Assembly (NCBI RefSeq): GCF_000147355.1
Contig: NC_014506.1
Coordinates: forward strand, 1,798,001 to 1,862,000
Source: Sulfurimonas autotrophica DSM 16294
GTDB taxonomy: Bacteria; Campylobacterota; Campylobacteria; Campylobacterales; Sulfurimonadaceae
Reading direction: 5' to 3'
DNA: 64,000 nucleotides
Shown here: in pieces, positions 1 through 7,819 of the stretch
Position numbering within the stretch: the first letter of the stretch is position 1
Layout of the letters: each line of letters opens with the position of its first letter
Made by a program: the position numbers and the translations under genes
Notes under the pieces: model-generated
Told to the model about the DNA's origin: nothing
The model's database searches: none
The model's input: the letters and a program-made list of their open reading frames with translations, nothing else

Positions 1-87
1 GACAAAATTCACTGAATACTCCGTACTTACCTTTGCAAAAAGCAGTGAACTTGCAAATAATGCCCCTATTATTATTTTCTTTAACAT
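1..87 (-). CDS. Secreted or membrane protein, N-terminal fragment cut by window edge
   Basis: Only the first 29 codons are in the window. They read MLKKIIIGALFASSLLFAK and then continue off the edge: a positively charged start, a hydrophobic core and an A-K boundary that looks like a Sec signal peptide. An AAGGA ribosome binding site lies just upstream of the ATG. The gene follows the DUF89 gene by nine bases on the same strand, so it is probably the next gene of that operon. Function cannot be judged from this fragment. Confidence 0.6.
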   Translation of the reverse strand, partial: MLKKIIIGALFASSLLFAKVSTEYSVNFV

Positions 88-96
88 CTTTGTTCC

Positions 97-954
97 TTAT
101 ATGAGTTTACAAATAATATCGCCGACTTCTTTACTTAAAGAGTTAGCCACCACATTACATTTGACTTTGAGCAAAAAACAGATATTTTTTCTGTGGCTTG
201 GACTGAGGCATTCATAATTTCCCATACCCTTGCTTATCACCAAATCTGCCTCATCAAAAAGTTTTTGCGCCTCTTTTGTCGCACGGCTGTATACAAATCC
301 CGGCGTGTTCACACCGCTGTCAACAAGATTGCAAAGCTTCTCAAAACCTGCCTCTTTTGCCTCTTTACATGTAACATCATTTATGATTGGTGTGCCGCGT
401 ACCATGTAGTTACATGTAAGCTTAGGGTAGAGTTCTTGCAAGGTTTGTATAAACAAATAGTCAAAAATGTGTTCTCCGACATTATCGCCCAGAATTACAA
501 CACTTTTTGCCGATTCCAGCTCTGTTTGCAAATCTTCAAAATCATTATGTGAAAACTCAGTATGAAATACTTTGTCAAGTTCTTCATTCAAATCAAATTC
601 AACCTGCGCTGCCAAATCTATAACATTACCGGCAACGGCAATTTTCGTAGCTGTCAGCAGTTTGTCTTTACATGTAAAGAGCTTTTCTTCTAAAGATGGT
701 ACAAATGAGCGTGCTTTTTGTGTAGAGAGTGCTTTTACCTCATCATACAAATCTTGCTTTTCTGCAATTTGAGACATTTTTTCATATACGTCTGCGGCAA
801 TTTCAGGAGGAGTTTTTGAAAAAGAAAAATTTTTACTCATATCTTCTACTGTAGATACAAGTGTTCTTTTCAAAGCTTCCTCTGCACCAATAGCATCAGC
901 CACTTTTACACTTTGATTGATTATACAGCCGACACATTCATTATCAATCGTCAT
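97..954 (-). CDS. DUF89 / ARMT1-like metal-dependent phosphatase
   Basis: A 285-residue protein of the DUF89 family, whose characterised members are metal-dependent damage-control phosphatases acting on phosphorylated metabolites or cofactors. Visible features are the N-terminal CVGC motif (residues 7-10), the central VVILGDNVGEHIFD segment around residue 152, where the family places metal-binding Asp/Asn, and the late DLVISKGMGNYE segment. The length suits the short prokaryotic branch of the family. Its ATG overlaps the stop of the upstream DUF3972 gene by four bases, so the two are translationally coupled. The gene contains three copies of TTACATGTAA within about 310 bases. The substrate is unknown. 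Confidence 0.8.
   Translation of the reverse strand: MTIDNECVGCIINQSVKVADAIGAEEALKRTLVSTVEDMSKNFSFSKTPPEIAADVYEKMSQIAEKQDLYDEVKALSTQKARSFVPSLEEKLFTCKDKLLTATKIAVAGNVIDLAAQVEFDLNEELDKVFHTEFSHNDFEDLQTELESAKSVVILGDNVGEHIFDYLFIQTLQELYPKLTCNYMVRGTPIINDVTCKEAKEAGFEKLCNLVDSGVNTPGFVYSRATKEAQKLFDEADLVISKGMGNYECLSPSHRKNICFLLKVKCNVVANSLSKEVGDIICKLI
365..677. repeat. Three copies of the palindrome TTACATGTAA
   Basis: Exact copies lie at 365-374, 410-419 and 668-677, all inside the DUF89 gene, where they encode Thr-Cys-Lys or Thr-Cys-Asn. The copy at 667-678 extends to the 12-base palindrome TTTACATGTAAA. This is the densest cluster of the motif in the window. Confidence 0.8.
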
Positions 955-1430
955 GATTTGTCTGTATGCTCATTTATAGCTTTGTTCCACATAAGCTTGT
1001 ATTTGCGACGCATAAATTCAACTTCCTGCTGTGAAAGTTGGAGTTGCTCTTGCAGTGTATGAATCGTTTTCCTGTCTTCATCATAAAGTTCTTGCAAAGA
1101 TGCAAGTGCTTCACGTAAAAACTCATTTTCCACACGTACGGCTTCAAGTGTTTCATCTTTTGCATCCAAAACTTTTTCATGTAAATTGATGATAGTTCCG
1201 ATTGTTTTTTCGACAAACTCAGGCTGTACAAGCATCTCTTGCGTGTTTTTTTGAGAGAGTTCTTGAAGTTTTGCCGGGACAACTGCTTCAATCGCACCTT
1301 TAGATGGGTCAATATAGCGAATGCCATCTTCAATTTTTACAGTCAGTTTGCCTCTTTGAATTAAATCTTCAATAGAGGAAATGTCTAATCCTGTGAGTTG
1401 GCTATATTCGTCATCACTCATCCACTTCAT
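951..1430 (-). CDS. DUF3972-like coiled-coil protein
   Basis: A 159-residue protein resembling the DUF3972 family known from Campylobacterota. The N-terminal 50 residues look like a MerR-type or excisionase-type helix-turn-helix (MSDDEYSQLTGLDISSIEDLIQRG pattern, split here as a helix, a turn and a helix). Residues from about 75 to 150 are a long Glu/Gln/Lys-rich coiled coil. I chose the ATG at 1430 because AGGGAG sits seven bases upstream; a TTG two codons earlier is possible. It is coupled to DUF89 downstream. No function is known. DNA binding is an inference from the N-terminal pattern only. Confidence 0.7.
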   Translation of the reverse strand: MKWMSDDEYSQLTGLDISSIEDLIQRGKLTVKIEDGIRYIDPSKGAIEAVVPAKLQELSQKNTQEMLVQPEFVEKTIGTIINLHEKVLDAKDETLEAVRVENEFLREALASLQELYDEDRKTIHTLQEQLQLSQQEVEFMRRKYKLMWNKAINEHTDKS

Positions 1431-1455
1431 TGTCAAACTCCCTTGTCTTTTGTAA

Positions 1456-1953
1456 CTATTTTATAATAGTTTCTATCTCTAAAGAATCCATTTCAACTTT
1501 TTTTGCTTTTGCAATACGGTCTTCTTTTAGTTTTATGCTTAGTTCTTCATTATCAAGCGCTAATATTTGCATTGCAAGATATGCAGAGTTAATTGCTCCT
1601 GCTTTGCCTATGGCAACAGTTGCGACAGGCATGCCAGCAGGCATTTGAACAGTTGAAAGTAGTGCATCTATGCCACTAAGCGCAGATGCCGACATCGGTA
1701 CACCTATAATAGGTTTGATAGTTTTTGAACTTAAAACACCTGCTAAGTGTGCGGCCATTCCCGCAGCCCCAATAAATACTTGTGCTCCCTTTTTTTCAGC
1801 CTCTTCAATATACTCTTTTGTACGTTCAGGAGAACGGTGAGCAGATGATATAACCATTTCATAACTAACGCCAAACGACTCTAATGTGTCAGAGCATGAC
1901 TTCATTACCTCATAATCACTTTTAGAACCTATTACTATTGATACAAACTTCAT
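1456..1953 (-). CDS. purE: PurE, N5-carboxyaminoimidazole ribonucleotide mutase
   Basis: Class I PurE, 165 residues, the family's usual length. It moves the carboxylate of N5-CAIR to C4 in de novo purine synthesis in the cytoplasm. The active-site motifs are all present: GSKSDYEVM (residues 9-17), SSAHRSPERT (36-45) and GAAGMAAHLAGVL (62-74), with GVPM at about 85. The start is the ATG preceded by AAGGG. It stands between the U32 gene and the DUF3972 gene on the same strand with gaps of only 25-37 bases, so it is probably in a polycistron with unrelated genes. The other purine gene in the window, purF, is 49 kb away. Confidence 0.95.
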   Translation of the reverse strand: MKFVSIVIGSKSDYEVMKSCSDTLESFGVSYEMVISSAHRSPERTKEYIEEAEKKGAQVFIGAAGMAAHLAGVLSSKTIKPIIGVPMSASALSGIDALLSTVQMPAGMPVATVAIGKAGAINSAYLAMQILALDNEELSIKLKEDRIAKAKKVEMDSLEIETIIK

Positions 1954-1990
1954 TTTACTTTACCCTTGTTTTTAGTTTTAAAATTATACA

Positions 1991-3286
1991 TTATTTAGGA
2001 GCTGTATTCATATCTGCATTCGCCGGTATTCTAAAAAATGTATACGATGGAAATTTTGTCGGAAGCTCTATCGGATTTATATTTCCGCTGTGAACTTCTT
2101 CCCATATTTTGCCGTTTTGCGCCTTGAGCTGTTTGAGTTTAACAAAGAACTTGCCATCTTTTTCATACGTCGTGCCAATTTCATTGTCAACAATCTCTAT
2201 TTCACTCCCTAAAGGAGATACGACTTCCATTTCATCCCCGGGCAAAGTTTTATATTTACATAAAAAATGTGTTCCCTCAGCATTGACGACACCACTGACC
2301 TGATGTGTACCAAGCTGCATAGTAAAATCCAAACTTTGTGTGTCATGTTTTTCAAACGGCCTAGAAATAAGATAAGCATCTGTATAACCGCGATTTTGCA
2401 AAGACTGCAGTTCATACTGGTAACGCTCACTGTCAAGCTTATCTTCATAGTAATCATCTATCGCCATTCTATATGCTTTTGCAGTTGTAGCTGCATAATA
2501 TGTTGTTTTGGTACGCCCTTCTATCTTTATAGAATCCACTGCACCACTGTCCAAAATCTCTTGCATATGCGAAGCCAAATTCAAATCTTTTGAATTCATA
2601 ATGTACGTACCCACACCTGCATCCTCTTCCAGTTTAAAAAGAGTACCGGTTTCAGGATTTGCCGCATACATTTCATAAGGAAATCGACAGTCATTTGCAC
2701 AACTGCCGCGATTTGGCACACGACCGCTTTGCAGGGTTGAAATCAAACAGCGTCCGCTGTATGCAAAACACATAGAACCGTGTACAAATACTTCAAGTTC
2801 CAAATCAGGCAGAGCCGCTTTAATCTCTTTTAAATCACGCAAAGAAATTTCACGTGCAGTTATAATCCGTGTTGCTCCCATTTCATGATAAATCTGTGCA
2901 TCAAGCACATTCATAACATTTGCCTGTGTTGAGAGATGCAGCGGCATATCCGGTACTAAATCATGACACAGTTTAAGTACACCCGGTGTTGCAACGATGA
3001 ATGCATCAGGCTTAAGCTCACCCATTTTTAGTATATGTTTTTTAAGTAAATTAAGCTGTGAGTTAAAAGGAAACCCGTTTATCGTCGCATAAACTTTTTT
3101 ACCTCTATCATGCGCATACTTGATACCCTCTTCAAAGTCCTCAAAACTAAACTCTTTTCCAGAACGAATACGCAGCGAAAAATGGCTTACTCCGCCATAA
3201 ACGGCATCTGCACCAAAGTCAAGCGCAATTTTTAATTTCTCCAAGGTTCCTGCAGGAGAGAGCAGTTCTACTTTTTTATTATTCAT
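1991..3286 (-). CDS. Peptidase U32 family protein (TrhP-like tRNA hydroxylation type)
   Basis: A 431-residue protein of the collagenase-like U32 family. Characterised bacterial members (TrhP, RlhA) act in RNA hydroxylation rather than proteolysis, in the 5-hydroxyuridine pathway of tRNA in the case of TrhP. The N-terminal ELLSPAGTLEKLKIALDFGADAVY-type TIM-barrel start is present (described in parts: ELLSPAG at 8-13, GADAVYGG at 25-32), as are four cysteines C173, C180, C196 and C200 in the U32 signature, thought to hold an Fe-S cluster. Its ATG overlaps the stop of the CheZ-like gene (TAATG). The substrate assignment is by family and is not proven here. Confidence 0.85.
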   Translation of the reverse strand: MNNKKVELLSPAGTLEKLKIALDFGADAVYGGVSHFSLRIRSGKEFSFEDFEEGIKYAHDRGKKVYATINGFPFNSQLNLLKKHILKMGELKPDAFIVATPGVLKLCHDLVPDMPLHLSTQANVMNVLDAQIYHEMGATRIITAREISLRDLKEIKAALPDLELEVFVHGSMCFAYSGRCLISTLQSGRVPNRGSCANDCRFPYEMYAANPETGTLFKLEEDAGVGTYIMNSKDLNLASHMQEILDSGAVDSIKIEGRTKTTYYAATTAKAYRMAIDDYYEDKLDSERYQYELQSLQNRGYTDAYLISRPFEKHDTQSLDFTMQLGTHQVSGVVNAEGTHFLCKYKTLPGDEMEVVSPLGSEIEIVDNEIGTTYEKDGKFFVKLKQLKAQNGKIWEEVHSGNINPIELPTKFPSYTFFRIPANADMNTAPK

Positions 3287-3972
3287 TATTGTCCAAACTG
3301 TTCTAAAAGCGCTTCTATATCATCCGTCGAAGCAAGTTCGTTATGAGTATCTCCGGCTATATGTACTGCTGATGATACGCGTTTTTCATCCTCTATTTTA
3401 CCCTCAAAGAGTGTATTCATATATTTTGAAAGTGCCCGCATTACATTAATGACACGTTCTATTTTTTGTCTGTGAATGTCTTGATACTGCATAATATCCA
3501 TGACACTCATAATAGAGTCACCACTGTTTTGGAGAACTTCAAGCACAGTATTGACATTTTCAAGCGCTGTTTTATTTTTTTCTAATTGTTCTTGAAATGT
3601 TTGAACATCGGGAAATTTTTCGCATAAAGTAGCAAAAAGTTCTATATTTGAGTTTAAAACTTCAACAACGTTTTGTAAATCTTCTTCTTTATCCATCAAA
3701 TCGCTACTGATATTTTCAATAATATCAAAAATTTCACTTGCTTTTTCTTCGCTCTCTTTTGTTACATCATCAAGCTGATGCACCATTTTATTTTCATCTG
3801 TAGCAGGATGCGGAAGTTCAGCCGCTTCGATGCCGGCTGTTATTGGGTCAGTAGAGGATATGGCTTCATCATCATTTTGATTTTGGGCCTCTTGAGTATT
3901 TGCAGTATCTTCAGGCACTTCGTCCATATCTATGTCACCACCCATTAAGGCATCAAGTTCTTCTTGCGTCAT
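3286..3972 (-). CDS. cheZ: CheZ-like CheY-P phosphatase with FliM-like N-terminal peptide
   Basis: A 228-residue acidic, helical protein. Residues 164-174 read QDIHRQKIERV, matching the CheZ catalytic helix with Asp165 and Gln169 in the D-x3-Q spacing of E. coli Asp143/Gln147. The C-terminus (DDIEALLEQFGQ) resembles the CheY-binding tail of CheZ. The first 13 residues (MTQEELDALMGGD) resemble the CheY-P-binding peptide at the N-terminus of FliM. Residues 15-65 are a disordered acidic Asn/Gln/Glu linker and 70-190 a long helical hairpin. Expected role: dephosphorylating CheY-P at the flagellar motor. It heads an operon running into the U32 gene; GGAG lies upstream of the ATG. Confidence 0.75.
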   Translation of the reverse strand: MTQEELDALMGGDIDMDEVPEDTANTQEAQNQNDDEAISSTDPITAGIEAAELPHPATDENKMVHQLDDVTKESEEKASEIFDIIENISSDLMDKEEDLQNVVEVLNSNIELFATLCEKFPDVQTFQEQLEKNKTALENVNTVLEVLQNSGDSIMSVMDIMQYQDIHRQKIERVINVMRALSKYMNTLFEGKIEDEKRVSSAVHIAGDTHNELASTDDIEALLEQFGQ

Positions 3973-4045
3973 AAATAGTCTCCATAATTGAATAATTTAT
4001 TAATTAACACTATAATAGCATAAAATATACAATACGAGAACAAAT

Positions 4046-4825
4046 ATGAAAGTAGATCTACATAACCATACGCCACTGTGTAACCATGCAGAGGGTACAA
4101 TAAATGAGTACATAAATACTGCAATAAACAAAAATACCGAAATATTTGGTTTTTCTGACCATGCACCCATGGACTTTGATCCAAAATATAGAATGTCATT
4201 TGCAGACATGAAAAAGTACGAAGAAGAGATCATGGATGCAAAGAGAAAATATGCAGAAAAAATCACTATTTTACTTGGCTATGAAGTAGACTATCTTGAG
4301 GGACATATGGATGAAAGAGTCCTTAATGCCAATGTTGATTATTTGATCGGTTCTGTACACTTTATTGATGAATGGGGATTTGACAATCCGGAATTTATCG
4401 GACGTTATGAGAATGAAGATATTAATGAAATTTGGCAAAAATATTTTGATACTGTAGAATCTATGGCAAATACAAAACTTTTTGATATTGTCGGGCACTT
4501 GGACCTCATAAAAGTATTTAAATTTATGCCGAGTAAAAATATCACAGAGATTGCAAAAAATGCACTTAGAGCAATTAAAAATAATGATATGGTTTTAGAG
4601 ATAAATGCGGCAGGCTACAGAAAACCTATAGGTGAGGCCTACCCTTCTAAAGAGCTTTTAGAAGAAGCCTACAAGCTAAATATTCCTATAACATTCAGCT
4701 CCGATGCGCATAAACCTGAACAGGTCGGTATGTTTGACAAGGAAGTCACAAAACTTGCCAAAGATGTCGGTTACACACAGTGTGCCTACTTTATAAATAG
4801 AGAGAGAAAATTCTTAGAGTTTTAA
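4046..4825 (+). CDS. PHP-domain histidinol-phosphatase family protein
   Basis: A 259-residue PHP phosphoesterase of the HisJ/HisK type, which hydrolyses L-histidinol phosphate in histidine synthesis using a trinuclear metal site. The metal-ligand motifs appear in order: DLHNHTPLCNHA (residues 4-15), GFSDHAP (35-41), GYEVDYLEGH (about 78-87), GSVHFID (about 102), VGHLDLIKVF (about 149) and SSDAHKPEQVG near 220. It is a single gene divergent from the CheZ-like operon and overlaps the 3' end of the globin gene by four bases. Other PHP phosphatase substrates are possible. The ribosome binding site is weak. Confidence 0.8.
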   Translation: MKVDLHNHTPLCNHAEGTINEYINTAINKNTEIFGFSDHAPMDFDPKYRMSFADMKKYEEEIMDAKRKYAEKITILLGYEVDYLEGHMDERVLNANVDYLIGSVHFIDEWGFDNPEFIGRYENEDINEIWQKYFDTVESMANTKLFDIVGHLDLIKVFKFMPSKNITEIAKNALRAIKNNDMVLEINAAGYRKPIGEAYPSKELLEEAYKLNIPITFSSDAHKPEQVGMFDKEVTKLAKDVGYTQCAYFINRERKFLEF

Positions 4826-5265
4826 CTCTTTGTATTGACCACCCACATAGAAAACAGGTCTAAATAGTTCCAAAACGATTCTATATACTCCGGGCTGATT
4901 CCTTCTGTCTCAAGTGCTTCTAAAAGCGGAATGTAAAGCTCAAGCCAGGTTTTTCTCGCTTTTTCATCTATGCGAAAAGGCGCATGACGCCCGACCATTT
5001 GATGCTCTCCCCTGGTTTGTATAAAATAATCAGGACCGCCGGAGATTTCTATCAAAAAATCTGCCGCATGTTTTTGAGCCTCTGCAAAATCATCATCATC
5101 AAAAACGGGAAATAAAAATGCAATATCACTTGTTTTGATAGACTCATAATGATCAAAAACAAGTTTTCTAAATCTTTCTTCACCTACTTCGTGAAAAAAA
5201 CCGGGATACGGCTTCGCAACCGATGGTCGTATATCAATTTCTCCATCCGTAATTTGCAAGTTCAT
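4822..5265 (-). CDS. Truncated haemoglobin, group II-like
   Basis: A 147-residue globin of the truncated (2-on-2) class. The segment RGEHQMVGRHAPFRID (residues 85-100) matches the group II F-helix signature, with His94 as the probable proximal heme ligand. The aromatic pattern PGFFHEVGEERFRKLVFDHY (20-39) fits the A/B helices. Such proteins bind O2 or NO and are linked to protection from oxygen or nitrosative stress. It is transcribed away from trxA and converges with the PHP gene. About 25 residues at the N-terminus precede the globin fold. Confidence 0.75.
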   Translation of the reverse strand: MNLQITDGEIDIRPSVAKPYPGFFHEVGEERFRKLVFDHYESIKTSDIAFLFPVFDDDDFAEAQKHAADFLIEISGGPDYFIQTRGEHQMVGRHAPFRIDEKARKTWLELYIPLLEALETEGISPEYIESFWNYLDLFSMWVVNTKS

Positions 5266-5357
5266 TAAGTGCTTCCTTTATTGGGTAATAAATTTGCGCT
5301 AATTATACAAATTATAGCTATAAATAAATTTAAAGTTTGAATTAATGATAGCGCTTG

Positions 5358-5363
5358 TATAAT
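5358..5363 (+). promoter_or_regulatory. -10 element of the trxA promoter
   Basis: A perfect TATAAT lies 34 bases upstream of the trxA ATG. TTGAAT at 5337-5342 could be the -35, with a short 15-base spacer. The site lies in the 131-base divergent gap between the globin and trxA genes, and an AAAAAGGA ribosome binding site follows. Confidence 0.55.
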
Positions 5364-5396
5364 ACTTACATAACAAACAATAAAAAGGATTTACTA

Positions 5397-5717
5397 ATGG
5401 GTAAATATATAGAATTAACTGGTGCAAATTTTGAAGAAACTCTTGCAGAGGGTGTATCTCTTGTTGACTTTTGGGCTCCGTGGTGTGGACCTTGTCGTAT
5501 GATTGCTCCTGTAGTTGAAGAACTCGCAGAAGACTATGACGGGAAAGCTAAAATCTGTAAAGTCAACACTGATGAAGAGCAAGATATTGCTGTGAAATTT
5601 GGTATTCGTTCAATTCCAACTATCATGTTTTTCAAAAATGGTGAAATGGTAGATCAAATCGTAGGAGCTCAATCTAAACAAGCTCTTGCGGAAAAACTTG
5701 ACGCTCTTTTAGCGTAA
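5397..5717 (+). CDS. trxA: Thioredoxin
   Basis: A 106-residue classical thioredoxin, a cytoplasmic dithiol reductant recycled by the thioredoxin reductase two genes downstream. The active site is WCGPC with Cys30 and Cys33, preceded by VDFWAP, and the cis-proline motif SIPT follows. The start is the ATG at 5397, where AAGGA stands eight bases upstream; an in-frame ATG 42 bases earlier has no such site and adds residues absent from the family. It opens a plus-strand run of trxA, a membrane thioredoxin-like gene, trxB, haemerythrin, DUF2249 and a polytopic membrane gene. Confidence 0.97.
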   Translation: MGKYIELTGANFEETLAEGVSLVDFWAPWCGPCRMIAPVVEELAEDYDGKAKICKVNTDEEQDIAVKFGIRSIPTIMFFKNGEMVDQIVGAQSKQALAEKLDALLA

Positions 5718-5733
5718 TTGCAGGTTATTTAGA

Positions 5734-6216
5734 GTGGCTAGAAAAGGAGGTAAAAGCCTCTTTTCTCTCTCCACTTTGCTTGCTTCTTTCTTTGGTGCCG
5801 CAATGGTTGCAGGTGCTTTTGCTTACTTTAATTATAAATTTTCAGAGTACAAATTCATTGATTTTAAAGATTTTGTATATTATGAAAAAAGTGACATTTT
5901 TAAACCAAGCAAAAAAGAATACATCATTGTTTTTTACTCTTCAAGAGAAAAGGGGACGATGGACAAACTTGCAAATTTAAATCTCAATCTGCCGATTCTT
6001 GCCATAGACTACTACAACAGAGTGCGAACAAATACAAGCAAGACTACATTTTTAAGAAGCGGAACAAATACATCGCTGAAGTTTATACAACGGTTTAATA
6101 TATACGATTCACCATCTATTTTTTTTATAAAGAAAGTAAAAGATTCTCTTTATAAACAAGATAGTATGATACGAAAACTTGATAATTTAGATGAATTAGA
6201 GGAGCAAAAATTATGA
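5734..6216 (+). CDS. Membrane-anchored thioredoxin-like protein without CXXC
   Basis: A 160-residue protein of unknown function starting with GTG. Residues 12-34 form one transmembrane helix after a KxGGK start, so the rest is probably outside the cytoplasm or tethered to the membrane. Residues 62-132 look like a degenerate thioredoxin fold: strand YIIVFYS, then [10 protein letters not shown], then [12 protein letters not shown], where Pro127 occupies the cis-proline place. No cysteine pair is present. It sits between trxA and trxB, and its stop overlaps the trxB start by four bases, so coupling to the thioredoxin system is likely. The fold is inferred from pattern only. Confidence 0.7.
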   Translation: MARKGGKSLFSLSTLLASFFGAAMVAGAFAYFNYKFSEYKFIDFKDFVYYEKSDIFKPSKKEYIIVFYSSREKGTMDKLANLNLNLPILAIDYYNRVRTNTSKTTFLRSGTNTSLKFIQRFNIYDSPSIFFIKKVKDSLYKQDSMIRKLDNLDELEEQKL

Positions 6217-7154
6217 TATTAGATTGCGCAATTATAGGCGGAGGACCGGCTGGTCTTACTGCAGGACTATACACAACACGCGGTGGACTTGAAAACGTAA
6301 CAATGTTTGAAAGAGGAATGCCCGGCGGGCAAATTACCCAAAGTTCCGAGATAGAAAACTATCCAGGTGTTACAGGTGACATTACCGGAATGGATTTAAT
6401 GATGCCATGGCCCGAGCAGTGTCAAAAATTTGGTCTTAAGCATGATATGGCAGAAGTAAGCCGTATCAGTAAAGACGGCGATATTTTTACTGTTACAAAG
6501 TCAGACGCAACAACAATTGAGGCACACAGCGTCATTGTTTGCACAGGCTCATCTCCACGCCGCGCAGGCTTTAAAGGTGAAGATATATTTTTTGGTAAAG
6601 GTGTCAGTACCTGTGCTACATGTGACGGATTTTTTTATAAAGGCAAAGAAGTAGCAGTCATCGGCGGTGGAGACACAGCGTTAGAAGAGGCACTTTATTT
6701 GGCAAAAATTTGTTCTAAAGTTTATCTTGTTCATAGACGTGACAGTTTTCGTGCCGCACCTAACACTGTAAAACGCGTTAAAGAAAATGAAAAAATAGAA
6801 CTTATTTTAAACTCAGTACCAGAAGAAGTCTATGGTGATGCAAGCGGTGTGAACGGTTTAAAAGTTAAAGACAAAGATGAAAATATTAGAGATATTACAG
6901 TCCCAGGCGTTTTTACTTTTGTAGGCAATGATGTAAATAATCAGACACTTATACAAGAAGACGGCAGTTTTTTATGCGATGTCAATGAGCAGGGACAGGT
7001 TGTTGTGACATTGAGCATGAAAACATCTGTGCCCGGTCTATATGCCGCAGGTGACATGCGAATAGAAGCACCGAAACAGGTTGTTTCAGCAGCAGGTGAC
7101 GGTGCTGTGGCAGCCCTCTCAGCAATTTCATACGTTGATGAATTATTAGGATAA
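6213..7154 (+). CDS. trxB: Thioredoxin reductase
   Basis: A 313-residue low-molecular-weight FAD/NADPH thioredoxin reductase, the partner of TrxA. The FAD-binding motif [14 protein letters not shown] spans residues 7-20, the redox pair CATC is Cys134-Cys137, the NADPH motif [15 protein letters not shown] with HRRDSFRA follows, and the C-terminal FAD segment [10 protein letters not shown] is intact. The length is typical. Its ATG lies inside the last codons of the upstream membrane gene (ATGA). Flavodoxin- or ferredoxin-type TrxB relatives exist, but the HRRD signature favours NADPH. Confidence 0.95.
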   Translation: MILDCAIIGGGPAGLTAGLYTTRGGLENVTMFERGMPGGQITQSSEIENYPGVTGDITGMDLMMPWPEQCQKFGLKHDMAEVSRISKDGDIFTVTKSDATTIEAHSVIVCTGSSPRRAGFKGEDIFFGKGVSTCATCDGFFYKGKEVAVIGGGDTALEEALYLAKICSKVYLVHRRDSFRAAPNTVKRVKENEKIELILNSVPEEVYGDASGVNGLKVKDKDENIRDITVPGVFTFVGNDVNNQTLIQEDGSFLCDVNEQGQVVVTLSMKTSVPGLYAAGDMRIEAPKQVVSAAGDGAVAALSAISYVDELLG

Positions 7155-7164
7155 GGAAATAACA

Positions 7165-7605
7165 ATGACTATAAAAGATTTTATGACAAACAAGCATAGG
7201 GAATGCGATCATCTCTTAACGCAGGCGGAAGATTTCCTTGATAACGGGGAGTTTGATGAGGCACTTGGTAAATATATAGCATTCAAAAATGAAACCCTGC
7301 TGCACTTTGCAATGGAAGAAGAGTATCTTTTCCCAATGCTTGAAGAAAAATCAGGTATGGGAAATATGGGCCCGACAAACGTCATGCGCATGGAACATAC
7401 TCAGGCAAAATCACTCTTTGAAAAAATGGATGAAGCTTATAATGCAAAAGATAAAGAACGAGCGTTTGCGCTTGGCGAGTCTATGAATATATTACTGCAG
7501 CAACATAACCTTAAAGAGGAGCAGATGCTCTATACAATGATGAATAATACTCTAGCCCAAGATGCTCAAGAAATAGTTGAAAAACTACAAGACTATGGGA
7601 ACTAA
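7165..7605 (+). CDS. Haemerythrin HHE-domain protein
   Basis: A 146-residue four-helix haemerythrin-like protein with a non-heme di-iron site expected to bind O2 or NO. Candidate ligands are His16, His47, Glu51, His78, His114 and Glu118 or Glu119, in the sequence contexts HRECDH, LLHFAMEEE, MRMEH and QQHNLKEE. It lies ten bases after trxB with AAGGAAA as ribosome binding site and overlaps the DUF2249 gene. The pairing with DUF2249 and a heme-copper-like membrane protein suggests a role in oxygen or nitric oxide handling; that role is inferred. Confidence 0.88.
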   Translation: MTIKDFMTNKHRECDHLLTQAEDFLDNGEFDEALGKYIAFKNETLLHFAMEEEYLFPMLEEKSGMGNMGPTNVMRMEHTQAKSLFEKMDEAYNAKDKERAFALGESMNILLQQHNLKEEQMLYTMMNNTLAQDAQEIVEKLQDYGN

Positions 7606-7819
7606 AAAAGAGATTATTTTAGATGTAAGCGAGCTGGAAGCGCCTTATCCTCTTGTCGAAGCCATCAATGCCTTAAACAGTTTACAAGATGAAGAAGTAT
7701 TAATATTTCGCCATCGCATGAATCCTCAAATGCTTTTTCAAAATATTTTGGCATTGGGATTGCACTATGAAATTACAAAAGAAGATGAAAATGAGTTTGA
7801 AATGAGGATTTACAAATAA
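7595..7819 (+). CDS. DUF2249 (TusA-like) small protein
   Basis: A 74-residue protein of the DUF2249 group, which has the small alpha/beta fold of TusA. Visible marks are the start LDVSELEAPYPLVEAINAL, the central EEVLIFRHRMNPQMLFQNI and the late hydrophobic strand. I prefer the ATG at 7595, inside the last codons of the haemerythrin gene; an upstream in-frame ATG at 7577 would add six residues. The catalytic cysteine of TusA is absent. DUF2249 genes commonly lie beside haemerythrin and nitric oxide genes, and the context here agrees. Confidence 0.8.
   Translation: MGTKKEIILDVSELEAPYPLVEAINALNSLQDEEVLIFRHRMNPQMLFQNILALGLHYEITKEDENEFEMRIYK

Noticed and set aside
193-552. A 119-codon open frame on the plus strand opposite the DUF89 gene
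   Set aside because: The product has biased Cys, Phe and Ile content typical of antisense frames, and the opposite strand has a well-supported gene.
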